Source: CALXVA01 sp944393025 (GTDB lineage: Bacteria > Bacillota > Clostridia > TANB77 > CAG-508). Taken from it: DNA of 64,000 nucleotides. Of this stretch, positions 29,429-37,365 are shown piece by piece. The DNA is taken from positions 1,116,001-1,180,000 of the forward strand of contig OZ007016.1 in NCBI GenBank assembly GCA_963931445.1. Reading direction: 5' to 3'. The position numbers were made by a program, and so were the translations under genes. Each line of letters starts with the position of its first letter. Position 1 is the first letter of the stretch. The notes below the pieces were generated by a model, which was not told the origin of the DNA, ran no database searches, and was given only the letters and a program-made list of their open reading frames with translations.

Positions 29429-31630
29429 TTACTTTTTCTTTAACCTTAATGTATTTAATATCACAGTTATGCTACTAAATACCATAGCTAAACTTGCAAC
29501 CATTGGGCTAATCGATATTCCAATTGGTTTTAGTATTCCCATTGCAATTGGAATCATTAGAGCATTATAGAAAAATGCCCAAAATAGATTTTGTTTTATA
29601 ATTCTTATTGTTTTTTTACTTATATCTATTAAATTCAAAATACTGTTTAAATCGTTTTTAGTTAAAATAACATCTGAAGAATCCATTGCTATATCTGTTC
29701 CACTTTTTACACTAACACCAATATCTGCTATGGCAAGTGCAGGGCTATCATTTATTCCATCTCCACACATCATGACATAATTATTTTCCTGTTTTAGTTT
29801 TTTAATTATATTTGTCTTTTCATTTGGCAATACATTTGCAATTACTTCAGTTATTTCTATATCTTTTGCAATTTTTTCTGCCGTCTCCTTGTTATCTCCT
29901 GTTAGCATAATTGTATCAATATTTTTGCTATTTAGTTCATTTATTACTTGCCTGCTGTTTTCTCTTACAATATCATTTACTCCAATTAAAGCTATTATTT
30001 TCTCATTTTGAACAACATAAACAATACTATTTCCTTTGGCTGCCAATTCTTTTTCATCTTTTTCATATATATTTTTTATCTTATAGCTTTCTAGTATTTT
30101 AGAATTTCCTATAATAAATTTTTGTTCATCTATTCTACCTATAATTCCAAATCCACTTACATTTCCAAATTCTTTTACTTGTAATGTTACTAATTTATTA
30201 TCTTTTAAATAATCTGTAAATGCTTTTCCTATAGGATGTGTAGATTTACTTTCTATTGATCCAACTAAATGTAGTAGTTTTTGATTACTCATATTACTAT
30301 AGTTTTTTATTTCAGCAATTTTTAATGTTCCATAAGTTAGTGTTCCTGTTTTATCGAAAACTATTGTGTTTACTTTTTGTGCATTTTCTAATATTTCGCT
30401 TTTTTTAATTAAAATTCCATTGCTTGCACATTTTCCTTCTGATACTACTATTGCAAGTGGTGTTGCTAATCCTAAACTACAAGGACAAGCTACTACTAAT
30501 ACAGTTACAAATGTTATTAATGCATTTTCAAATCCATACCCTAAAATTAAATAAATAATAAATGTTAATATACTAATAGCAATAACTATTGGTACAAAAT
30601 ATCCAGAAACTGTGTCTGCAATTTTTGCAATAGGAGCTTTTGTATTACTTGCTTCTACAACTAATTTTACTATTTCTGATATAGCTGACTCTTTGCCTAT
30701 CTTTTCTGCTTTATATTCTATATATCCATCATAATTTATGCTTCCTGCAATTACTTTGTTACCAACACTTTTGGTTATAGGCTTACTTTCTCCTGTGATA
30801 AAAGATTCATCTAAATGAGTTTTTCCATCTATAATTTCTCCATCTACTGAAATTCTTTCTCCTGGCTTACTTATTACTATATCTCCTTTATGTACCTCAT
30901 CTATTGTAACTATTTTTTCTTTTCCATTTACTTTTATTGTTGCACTTTCTGGGGTTATTTTCACTAATTTTTGTATAGCTTCTTTTGTTTTGTTTTTACT
31001 AATTCCGTCTACATATCTTCCAAGTTTTATAAAGTAAATTACCATTACAACTGATTCAAAATATAAATGATGAATAGCTTCATTATTTCCTCTAAAAAGT
31101 AAGATCATATTATATAAACTATAAAGAAAACTACTAATTACTCCAATTCCAACTAATGTATCCATATTTGCAGTTCTATGTATTAAATTTTTATATCCAT
31201 TTTTTAATATGTCAAATCCATAAATCATAAAAATTATTGCAAATACAAGTAAACATATTGTATATCCAATAGGATTTTGATTTACATCAATTATGCTTAA
31301 TGTTGGTAAATGAATCATGTGTCCCATTGCAATATACATTAAAATTATTGCAAGTATTGTGAACATAATAAATTTAATCTTTTCTTTTTTATTTTTTCCT
31401 TCGATTTTTATTTCTTTAAATTCTCCTAAACTTTTAAAACCTGCTTTTCGTACAAATTCGTTAAGATTATCAATATTTAAAATTTTTTCATCATACTCAA
31501 TACTTGCATTTGCCATTACAAGATTAACGGCTGCTGATTTTATTCCTTCTTGTTTGTTTAAGTATTTTTCTAATCCATTAGAACAAGCACTGCAAGTCAT
31601 TCCCTCTATTGACAATACTACTTTTTTCAT
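29429..31630 (-). CDS. copA: Copper-exporting P1B-type ATPase
   Basis: This 733-residue membrane pump has one N-terminal HMA domain (GMTCSACS, Cys13 and Cys16) and then eight predicted helices. TGES (about 279) is the phosphatase loop, CPC (about 382-384) the transmembrane metal site and DKTGT (about 426) the phosphorylated Asp; the SxxHP motif (STHPIGKAF) and the GDGINDSPAL hinge follow. The CPC plus the downstream csoR and copZ point to Cu(I) export. The gene lies two bases after copZ on the same strand. Confidence 0.95.
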   Translation of the reverse strand: MKKVVLSIEGMTCSACSNGLEKYLNKQEGIKSAAVNLVMANASIEYDEKILNIDNLNEFVRKAGFKSLGEFKEIKIEGKNKKEKIKFIMFTILAIILMYIAMGHMIHLPTLSIIDVNQNPIGYTICLLVFAIIFMIYGFDILKNGYKNLIHRTANMDTLVGIGVISSFLYSLYNMILLFRGNNEAIHHLYFESVVMVIYFIKLGRYVDGISKNKTKEAIQKLVKITPESATIKVNGKEKIVTIDEVHKGDIVISKPGERISVDGEIIDGKTHLDESFITGESKPITKSVGNKVIAGSINYDGYIEYKAEKIGKESAISEIVKLVVEASNTKAPIAKIADTVSGYFVPIVIAISILTFIIYLILGYGFENALITFVTVLVVACPCSLGLATPLAIVVSEGKCASNGILIKKSEILENAQKVNTIVFDKTGTLTYGTLKIAEIKNYSNMSNQKLLHLVGSIESKSTHPIGKAFTDYLKDNKLVTLQVKEFGNVSGFGIIGRIDEQKFIIGNSKILESYKIKNIYEKDEKELAAKGNSIVYVVQNEKIIALIGVNDIVRENSRQVINELNSKNIDTIMLTGDNKETAEKIAKDIEITEVIANVLPNEKTNIIKKLKQENNYVMMCGDGINDSPALAIADIGVSVKSGTDIAMDSSDVILTKNDLNSILNLIDISKKTIRIIKQNLFWAFFYNALMIPIAMGILKPIGISISPMVASLAMVFSSITVILNTLRLKKK

Positions 31631-31632
31631 AA

Positions 31633-31845
31633 TTAATTTTCCTTTACTACTTCAAATCCAATATCTTCTATTGTATCTTCCATAGCCTTTCTGTCTATAT
31701 TTTCATTTGCAAGTATTTTTACTATTCCTGTTTTATAATTAGCCTCTACTTTTTCTACACCTTTAATTTCTTCTAAAGCATTTTTAATTCTATTTTCACA
31801 TCCCCCACATACCATACCTTTTACATTTATAATTGTTTCTCTCAT
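31633..31845 (-). CDS. copZ: Copper chaperone (HMA domain protein)
   Basis: This 70-residue single-domain protein has the metal-binding motif GMVCGGCENR and a ferredoxin-like fold pattern. It would shuttle Cu(I) to the HMA domain of CopA next to it. The ATG at 31845 has GGAGG eight bases upstream, which rules out the in-frame GTG slightly earlier. It stands between csoR and copA in one operon. Confidence 0.92.
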   Translation of the reverse strand: MRETIINVKGMVCGGCENRIKNALEEIKGVEKVEANYKTGIVKILANENIDRKAMEDTIEDIGFEVVKEN

Positions 31846-31860
31846 TTTTAACACCTCCTA

Positions 31861-32154
31861 CTAATTATTAAATTTTTTAAATAAGTTTATAAGTTCATCT
31901 ATCACTTCCAAATCTCCATTTTCTAAATCTCTAGTTACACAGGTATATAAATGTTTCTCTAAAACGTGATTAGACAAACTTTTTACAGAATTTTCAATAG
32001 CAGATAATTGAATAAGAACATCTCTGCAATATGCATCTTCACTTATCATTTTTTTGACACCTCTTAATTGTCCTTCTATTCTATTTATTCTGTTATTGAT
32101 AATTTTCTTCTCTTCATCTGTTCTATATGTTTTTTTCTCCAATATCATCACCAC
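31861..32154 (-). CDS. csoR: CsoR family copper-sensing repressor
   Basis: All-helical metal-responsive repressor of about 95 residues. The Cu(I) ligands Cys-His-Cys are visible: YCRDVLIQLSA, NHVLEKHLYTC. The helix RINRIEGQLRGVKKMI is diagnostic for the CsoR/RcnR family. It heads the copper operon and has an inverted repeat overlapping the promoter spacer. The exact start is uncertain: ATG or GTG codons at 32148-32154 lie very close to the AGGTGG site, and a TTG slightly downstream has better spacing. Confidence 0.9.
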   Translation of the reverse strand: MVMILEKKTYRTDEEKKIINNRINRIEGQLRGVKKMISEDAYCRDVLIQLSAIENSVKSLSNHVLEKHLYTCVTRDLENGDLEVIDELINLFKKFNN

Positions 32155-32161
32155 CTGATAT

Positions 32162-32204
32162 ATTATATACCTTATGAGGGTATGTTGTAAATAAGAGGGT
32201 ATAT
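32162..32204 (-). promoter_or_regulatory. Copper operon promoter with CsoR operator
   Basis: Minus-strand TTTACA (32186-32191) and TATAAT (32162-32167) are 18 bases apart. The inverted repeat ATACCTTATGAGGGTAT (plus strand, 32167-32183) fills the spacer, and a second GAGGGTAT half-site lies at 32195-32202. CsoR binds GC-tract-containing palindromes in such promoters. Confidence 0.65.
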
Positions 32205-32247
32205 AGTTTTTTATCTACTATTTTCAATGCTTTTAACCTTTTACAAA

Positions 32248-32274
32248 AAAGAACTATCACTGTGATAGCTCTTT
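32248..32274 (-). terminator. Terminator of the cadmium operon
   Basis: Minus-strand AAAGAGCTATCAC pairs with GTGATAGTTCTTT, followed by a T-run. It lies seven bases after the cadA stop. Confidence 0.85.
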
Positions 32275-32280
32275 AAAAAT

Positions 32281-34128
32281 TTATTTTATATTTTTTACTC
32301 TTAATATTCTTAAAGCATTTATTATTGCGATAATAGAAACACCTACATCTGCAAATACTGCTTCCCACATTGTGGATACCCCAAATGCTGCTAATATTAA
32401 AACTACTACCTTAATAAAAATAGCAAATACAATATTCTCTTTTACTATCCTCATTGTTTTTTTAGATAATTTTATTGCTTTTACAATCTTAGATGGCTCA
32501 TCTGTCATAATTACGATATCTGCTGCTTCGATCGCACTATCTGCTCCTAAACCACCCATTGCAATTCCTATATCTGCTAAAGCTAGAACTGGTGCATCAT
32601 TTATTCCATCTCCTACAAATGCTAATTTTCCTTTTTCTGATTTTTCTTTTAATAGTTCTTCTACTTTTTCTACTTTTCCATCAGGTAATAGTTCAGTATA
32701 TACCTTATCTAATCCTAGTTCTTTACTAACAGCTTCTCCTACTTGTTTTCTATCTCCTGTAAGCATAACTGTTTGTTTAACATTGTTTTTCATTAATCCA
32801 TTTATTGCATTTTTAGAATCTTCTTTTATTGTATCTGCTATTATAATATATCCTACATATTTTCTTTCTATTGCAACATATAAAATAGTACCTATATCAT
32901 TACACTTTGTATAAGAAATTTGATGTTCATTCATTAGTTTTTCATTTCCAACTAAAACATCTTTTTCTCCAATTCTTGCTGAAATTCCAAGTCCTGATAA
33001 TTCTTGTGTTTTAATTATTTGTTTCTCATCAATATCTTTTCCATATGCTTTTTTTATAGATTTTGAAATAGGGTGGTTTAAGTAATGTTCACTATATGCA
33101 GCTATTTTTAATAGTTCATCTTGCGATATTCCAATAGCATTTACTTTTTGTACCTCAAATGTTCCTTTTGTTAATGTTCCTGTTTTATCAAATACAACTG
33201 TTTCTACATTTGATAAAGCTTCTAAATAATTACTTCCTTTTATTAAAATTCCCATTTTAGAAGCTCCACCAATTCCTCCAAAGAAACCTAGTGGTATAGA
33301 TATTACTAATGCGCATGGACAAGATACAACTAAGAATGATAATGCTTTATATATCCAATCACTAAAATTTTGACCTGAAATTAGAAGTGGTGGCAAAATT
33401 GCTAAAATTACTGCTATTATTACTACTACTGGTGTATAATATTTTGCAAATTTTGTTATAAAATTTTCTGATTTAGATTTTTTACTACTTGCATTTTCTA
33501 CTAAATCTAATATTTTACTTACTGTTGATTCACCAAATTCTTTTTTTACTTCTATTTTAATAACTCCGTTTATATTAATACATCCACTTAAAACTTCATC
33601 ACCTTCAATAGCTTCTCTTGGCATACTTTCTCCTGTTAATGCTTTTGTATCTAATGTTGTTTGTCCTTCAAAAATTACACCATCTAATGGAATTTTTTCT
33701 CCTGGTTTTACAATGATAGTATCTCCAATTTTTACTTCATCTGGATTTACTTTTTCCACTATTCCATTTCTATATATATTCGCATAATCAGGTCTTATAT
33801 CCATTAAACTTGCTATTGATTTTCTTGATTTATCTACAGCATAACTTTGGAATAACTCTCCAACTTGATAAAATAACATTACTGCTACTGCCTCTGGAAA
33901 TTCTCCTATTCCAAATGCTCCTATTGTTGCTACTGTCATCAAGAAATTCTCATCAAATACTTTACCTCTAATAATATTTCTTAGTGCTTTTCGTATTATT
34001 TCAAATCCTACAATAATATAACTTACAATAAATACTCCATTATTTATCCATTCGTTGTCAAATTTTATAACAAGAGAAAAAACAAATAAAATGAATGCTA
34101 TAATTATCCTAATTAATTTTTTTTTCAT
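32281..34128 (-). CDS. cadA: Cadmium/zinc-exporting P1B-type ATPase
   Basis: This 615-residue pump has no HMA domain of its own; the HMA domain is encoded just upstream as a separate protein. TGES is at about 165-168, CPC at about 270-272 (VVSCPCALVISIPLGFFGG, typical of Zn/Cd/Pb pumps), DKTGT at about 314-318, an HP motif in HYLNHPISK, then GDGINDAPVLALADIGIAMG. The conserved last helix with ADVGVSIIAIINALR fits Zn2+/Cd2+ pumps. It is in an operon with a CadC-like ArsR repressor. Confidence 0.93.
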   Translation of the reverse strand: MKKKLIRIIIAFILFVFSLVIKFDNEWINNGVFIVSYIIVGFEIIRKALRNIIRGKVFDENFLMTVATIGAFGIGEFPEAVAVMLFYQVGELFQSYAVDKSRKSIASLMDIRPDYANIYRNGIVEKVNPDEVKIGDTIIVKPGEKIPLDGVIFEGQTTLDTKALTGESMPREAIEGDEVLSGCININGVIKIEVKKEFGESTVSKILDLVENASSKKSKSENFITKFAKYYTPVVVIIAVILAILPPLLISGQNFSDWIYKALSFLVVSCPCALVISIPLGFFGGIGGASKMGILIKGSNYLEALSNVETVVFDKTGTLTKGTFEVQKVNAIGISQDELLKIAAYSEHYLNHPISKSIKKAYGKDIDEKQIIKTQELSGLGISARIGEKDVLVGNEKLMNEHQISYTKCNDIGTILYVAIERKYVGYIIIADTIKEDSKNAINGLMKNNVKQTVMLTGDRKQVGEAVSKELGLDKVYTELLPDGKVEKVEELLKEKSEKGKLAFVGDGINDAPVLALADIGIAMGGLGADSAIEAADIVIMTDEPSKIVKAIKLSKKTMRIVKENIVFAIFIKVVVLILAAFGVSTMWEAVFADVGVSIIAIINALRILRVKNIK

Positions 34129-34141
34129 TCTAAAATGCCTC

Positions 34142-34363
34142 CTATATTTTTTCTATTGTTACATCTGGTTCTTCTCTTTTTATAACTTTCTTTACTTTTT
34201 TTATAATCTCATCTTCATTATTTTCATCATATTCTAATTCCATTCTCTCTGTCATAAAGCTTATATTAGCATTTTTTATTCCTTCAATTTTTTGAATTGC
34301 TCTTTCTAATTCTGCTGCACAATTTGCACAGTCTAATCCTTTTACTTTAAATTTACTATTCAT
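34142..34363 (-). CDS. Stand-alone heavy-metal-associated (HMA) domain protein
   Basis: This 73-residue protein has the metal-binding motif GLDCANCAAEL at about residues 9-19 and the beta-alpha-beta-beta-alpha-beta pattern of HMA domains. The start ATG at 34363 has GGAGG eight bases upstream. It is 13 bases from cadA and looks like the N-terminal metal-binding domain of a CadA pump made as its own polypeptide. It may work as a chaperone docking to CadA. Confidence 0.88.
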   Translation of the reverse strand: MNSKFKVKGLDCANCAAELERAIQKIEGIKNANISFMTERMELEYDENNEDEIIKKVKKVIKREEPDVTIEKI

Positions 34364-34390
34364 TTTATATACCTCCAATTTTATTTAATA

Positions 34391-34753
34391 TTATTTTTTG
34401 TGTTCTATATGTTCTTTTGCTATTTCAAAAACTTTCCTAACATGATCGTCATCTAACATATAATAAACTTCTTTTCCTTGTTTTCTACATTTTACAATTC
34501 CACTTCTTCTTAAAGTTCCTAATTGATGCGATATTGATGATTTACTCATATTTAGTACATTTGCAATATCACATACACACATTTCGTTTGTATCTAATGT
34601 AAATAATATTTTTGTTCTTGTTGTATCACCTAATATTTTAAAAAACTCAGCTATTTTATTAAATAAGTCTTGTTCTGGCATCTTTTTTAATGTATCATCC
34701 ACAACCTCTTTGTGTATTATGTTACAATCACATATAAATTCATTCTTTGCCAT
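34391..34753 (-). CDS. cadC: ArsR/SmtB family metal-sensing repressor (CadC-like)
   Basis: This 120-residue winged-helix repressor carries both CadC metal-site halves: the N-terminal ICDCNIIH Cys pair and MCVCDIANVLNMS (the alpha3N Cys pair) at the start of the recognition region. SSISHQLGTLRRSGIVKCRKQGKEVYYML is the DNA-binding helix and wing. With four Cys it should sense Cd(II), Pb(II) or Zn(II) and release the two palindromes upstream. First gene of the cadC-HMA-cadA operon. Confidence 0.92.
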   Translation of the reverse strand: MAKNEFICDCNIIHKEVVDDTLKKMPEQDLFNKIAEFFKILGDTTRTKILFTLDTNEMCVCDIANVLNMSKSSISHQLGTLRRSGIVKCRKQGKEVYYMLDDDHVRKVFEIAKEHIEHKK

Positions 34754-34783
34754 TGTTTTCCTCCTCTACTTTTGTAAAAATAA

Positions 34784-34839
34784 TTGAGTAATTATTCAAC
34801 TCTTAATATATTATAGTTGAATATCTATTCACTCGTCAA
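34784..34839 (-). promoter_or_regulatory. cadC operon promoter with two CadC-type operators
   Basis: On the minus strand TTGACG (34834-34839) and TATAAT (34810-34815) are 18 bases apart. The perfect palindrome TGAATATCTATTCA (34818-34831) occupies the spacer and the near-palindrome TTGAGTAATTATTCAA (34784-34799) follows the -10. Both match the TGAATA-type operators of ArsR/CadC repressors. Confidence 0.75.
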
Positions 34840-34944
34840 TACTTTTTTAAAAATTTTTCTAAAAAAGCATTATGCAAATACTTTCTTTGTCTATGATTTT
34901 ATATTTAAGCAAAAATTACAATTTTTATTAATATTACGTAATAA

Positions 34945-34977
34945 AGAGTAGATAATTTTAACTTTATTATCTACTCT
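34945..34977 (-). terminator. Terminator after the small membrane protein gene
   Basis: A perfect 12-bp stem AGAGTAGATAAT/ATTATCTACTCT with a 9-base loop lies 19 bases beyond the stop at 34996. Confidence 0.75.
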
Positions 34978-34995
34978 ACTTATTGTAATTTGCCA

Positions 34996-35190
34996 TTAAA
35001 TAATTGAGAAAATAATTAATAAAATTCCCACTACTACAAAAATGCCACCCCATACTCTAAGAACAACTTTCATTTTAGGATTCTTTAATAATTTATCTGG
35101 AATTCTAGGGTTTTTAAGCCTCATAAAAAATTGAGGAACTAAAAGCATAAAAATTGCAACTATTGTAATTAAAATTCCTGTAATTAACAT
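34996..35190 (-). CDS. Small two-helix membrane protein
   Basis: This 64-residue protein is two hydrophobic helices (about 3-22 and 46-63) joined by a basic loop with RLKNPRIPDKLLKNPKMKVVLRVW. A TAGGAGG site precedes the ATG and a terminator follows, so it is probably real and monocistronic. Family not recognised with confidence; it resembles small uncharacterised integral proteins common in clostridia. Confidence 0.7.
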   Translation of the reverse strand: MLITGILITIVAIFMLLVPQFFMRLKNPRIPDKLLKNPKMKVVLRVWGGIFVVVGILLIIFSII

Positions 35191-35237
35191 ACAATACCTC
35201 CTACTTATAAATTACTATTTTTTTGACCCATAAAAAA

Positions 35238-35277
35238 AGCTGAGATAGAAATACTTTTCAGGTATTCTACCCCAACT
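35238..35277 (-). terminator. Terminator of the tRNA operon
   Basis: Minus-strand AGTTGGGGTAGAATAC pairs, with G-U pairs and one bulge, with GTATTTCTATCTCAGCT and is followed by a T-run. It lies about 80 bases after tRNA-Phe. Confidence 0.7.
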
Positions 35278-35355
35278 ATTGACATTGAACCAATTTTTTA
35301 GATGTTTTTTTAGATGTTTATAAAAAATTTAATTTTTTTGATGCAAATGATTGTT

Positions 35356-35431
35356 TGGTGCCTTGAACTGGAATCGAACCAGTGACACAAGGATTTTCAG
35401 TCCTTTGCTCTACCAACTGAGCTATCAAGGC
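35356..35431 (-). tRNA. tRNA-Phe (GAA)
   Basis: Full cloverleaf: acceptor GCCTTGA/TCAAGGC, D loop with AGCTCAGTTGGTAGAGC, anticodon loop CTGAAAA (anticodon GAA), T arm with GGTTCGATTCC, CCA encoded. Last gene of the tRNA operon. Confidence 0.97.
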
Positions 35432-35439
35432 ATTAAATT

Positions 35440-35487
35440 GCACCAAAGATTTTCAGTCCTTTGCTCTACCAACTGAGCTATCGAGGC
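35440..35487 (-). pseudogene. Truncated tRNA-Phe copy
   Basis: The 5' acceptor strand (GCCTCGA), D arm and anticodon arm repeat tRNA-Phe almost exactly up to CTGAAAATC. The variable loop and the T arm are missing and the sequence jumps to TTTGGTGC, which resembles the tRNA 3' end. It cannot fold as a tRNA. It lies nine bases upstream of the intact copy within the operon. Confidence 0.85.
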
Positions 35488-35535
35488 AAGTATTGTATTA
35501 TTTTCTATACTTTTGCATTTTTGCTAATATAAAAA

Positions 35536-35612
35536 TGGCGACCCGGAACGGGCTCGAACCGTCGACCTCTAGCGTGACAGGCTAGCGTTCTAACCAACTG
35601 AACTACCGGGCC
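35536..35612 (-). tRNA. tRNA-Asp (GTC)
   Basis: Cloverleaf with acceptor GGCCCGG/CCGGGTC, anticodon loop CTGTCAC (anticodon GTC), T arm GGTTCGAGCCC, CCA encoded. Confidence 0.97.
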
Positions 35613-35633
35613 GTATAGGAAATAATAAAAAAA

Positions 35634-35709
35634 TGGTGGGCGCAATAGGGCTCGAACCTATGACCTCCTGCTTGTAAGGCAGATGCTCTCCCAGCTGAGC
35701 TATGCGCCC
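35634..35709 (-). tRNA. tRNA-Val (TAC)
   Basis: Cloverleaf with acceptor GGGCGCA/TGCGCCC, anticodon loop CTTACAA (anticodon TAC), T arm GGTTCGAGCCC, CCA encoded. First gene of the operon, about 20 bases after the -10 element. Confidence 0.97.
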
Positions 35710-35728
35710 ATTTTCCTTCGACTTGTTT

Positions 35729-35757
35729 AGTATACTAAATTTTTTTATCTTTGTCAA
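35729..35757 (-). promoter_or_regulatory. Strong sigma-A promoter of the tRNA operon
   Basis: Minus-strand TTGACA (35752-35757) and TATACT (35729-35734) with exactly 17 bases between, directly upstream of tRNA-Val. Confidence 0.9.
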
Positions 35758-35821
35758 CATATTTTGAAAATTTTTTTATAATTTTTAACACAATTTATAT
35801 TTTGCATATAAAATTGGTTGC

Positions 35822-35852
35822 GTGGACAAAAAGGTGTGTCCCTTTTGTCCAC
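35822..35852 (-). terminator. Hairpin after glmU
   Basis: GTGGACAAAA and TTTTGTCCAC form a perfect 10-bp stem 9 bases beyond the glmU stop. The minus-strand tail is only modestly T-rich, so termination strength is uncertain. Confidence 0.6.
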
Positions 35853-35860
35853 ATTTTGAT

Positions 35861-37123
35861 TTATTTTTTGTTCCAATTTTCTTTATTTATTTGTCTTTGT
35901 CTTGCTATGGCTAATGCATAATCTGGGACATTTTCTGTTATAGTTGAACCAGCTGCTATAAAGGTTTCATTTCCTAAAGTTACTGGTGCTACTAAATTTG
36001 TATTTGACCCTACAAAAGAATGATTTCCTATTATAGTTTTGCTTTTATGAAGTCCATCATAATTACATGTAATTGTGCCACAACCTATATTACATTTTTC
36101 TCCTATTTCACAATCACCCATATATGATAAATGTGGAACTTTACTTCCTTCACCTATTATTGCTTTCTTTATTTCTACAAAACTTCCTATTTTTACTTTG
36201 TTTGCTAATTTGCATCCTTCTCTAATATATGCATTTGGTCCTATTTCACAATCTTCCCCAATTACTACTCCTGATTTAATTGTTGTATTTGGATGAATTA
36301 CTGTATCCATACCTATTTCTACATCATCATAAATATATGTATTGCTTACATCTTCTATTGTTACTCCTTTTTTCATGTGTTCTGTATTTATTCTAACTTG
36401 CAATACTTTTGTAAGCATTTCTAATTGAATTCTATCATTAATTCCAAGTATTTCTGTATTATCTTCTACTACTACAGCACCTGTTTTTAATCCTTTTTTG
36501 TTCATTATTTCTATAACATCTGTTATATAATATTCTCCTTGTGCATTATTTGGCTTTATTTCTTCTAGTGCACTTAATAATTCTACTATATCAAAGCAAT
36601 AAATTCCTGCATTTATTTCCTTTATAAGTTTTTGTTCTTCTGTCGTATCTTTTTCTTCTACTATTGCAGAAATATTTCCACCTTCATCTCTAATAATTCT
36701 TCCATAGCCTCTAGGATTATCATATATAGCTGTTAGAAGTGTTGCATATTCTTTATTTTCTGTGCTTTTTTCTAACAATTTATTTATTGTTTCAGGTCTT
36801 AATAATGGAACATCACCATTTAATACTAAAACTTTTCCTTTTTTATTTTTTAAATATTCTTTAGCTTGAATTACAGCATGACCTGTACCTAACATTTCTT
36901 CCTGAAATGCATATTTTACATTATCTCCAAGTACATTCATTACTTCTTCTTTCATATATCCTACAACTGCGACAATATCTTTAACACCAGCTTTTTGAGC
37001 ATTTTCTACTGCTCTTTTTACAATTTCTTTTCCATATATTTTTTGAACTAATTTTGATTTTTTTGACTTCATCCTAGTACCTTTTCCTGCTGCTAATATA
37101 ATCGCCATAACATTATTCTCCAT
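35861..37123 (-). CDS. glmU: Bifunctional UDP-GlcNAc pyrophosphorylase / glucosamine-1-phosphate acetyltransferase
   Basis: Makes UDP-GlcNAc for peptidoglycan. The uridyltransferase motif AIILAAGKGTRMKSKKSKL is at residues 7-25, with VLNGDVPLLRP and EINAGIYCF further on. The C-terminal left-handed beta-helix acetyltransferase has hexapeptide repeats and the catalytic segment KVPHLSYMGDCEIG plus NYDG. The start is ATG 37123 with AAAGGAGAAG upstream; the longer reading through KIIIYDKII lacks a site and is rejected. The 420 residues are somewhat shorter than the usual 450-460, the loss being near the C-terminus. Confidence 0.95.
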   Translation of the reverse strand: MENNVMAIILAAGKGTRMKSKKSKLVQKIYGKEIVKRAVENAQKAGVKDIVAVVGYMKEEVMNVLGDNVKYAFQEEMLGTGHAVIQAKEYLKNKKGKVLVLNGDVPLLRPETINKLLEKSTENKEYATLLTAIYDNPRGYGRIIRDEGGNISAIVEEKDTTEEQKLIKEINAGIYCFDIVELLSALEEIKPNNAQGEYYITDVIEIMNKKGLKTGAVVVEDNTEILGINDRIQLEMLTKVLQVRINTEHMKKGVTIEDVSNTYIYDDVEIGMDTVIHPNTTIKSGVVIGEDCEIGPNAYIREGCKLANKVKIGSFVEIKKAIIGEGSKVPHLSYMGDCEIGEKCNIGCGTITCNYDGLHKSKTIIGNHSFVGSNTNLVAPVTLGNETFIAAGSTITENVPDYALAIARQRQINKENWNKK

Positions 37124-37291
37124 AGTTTCACTTCTCCTTTTTACTTGTTTTAATAATATTGTATGTTTTAATTTACTAAACGCTATTATTTTATCATATA
37201 TAATTATTTTTAGCAAATATTTTTGATAGAATAAACAATCTACACAATCTTTAGTATTTAATAGACTATATTAAAAATTTTCAATATTTAG

Positions 37292-37321
37292 TCATAACTT
37301 TAAAATATCTTAATATACATT
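37292..37321 (+). promoter_or_regulatory. Candidate sigma-E promoter of spoIVA
   Basis: TCATAACT followed after 14 bases by TATACATT resembles the mother-cell sigma-E consensus (ATA element, 14-base gap, CATACANT) with one mismatch in the -10. It lies 45 bases upstream of spoIVA, which sigma-E controls in Bacillus. Confidence 0.5.
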
Positions 37322-37365
37322 AAATAAAGTTTAGTACAAACATTTTTAAGGAGGGTATTTTATTA

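Noticed and set aside
32372..32914. 180-codon plus-strand frame opposite cadA
   Set aside because: Shadow of conserved P-type ATPase coding sequence; no independent start signal.
35191..35360. Riboswitch before the small membrane protein gene or after the tRNAs
   Set aside because: The only structure is a hairpin with a T-run on the minus strand, which is an ordinary terminator of the tRNA operon.
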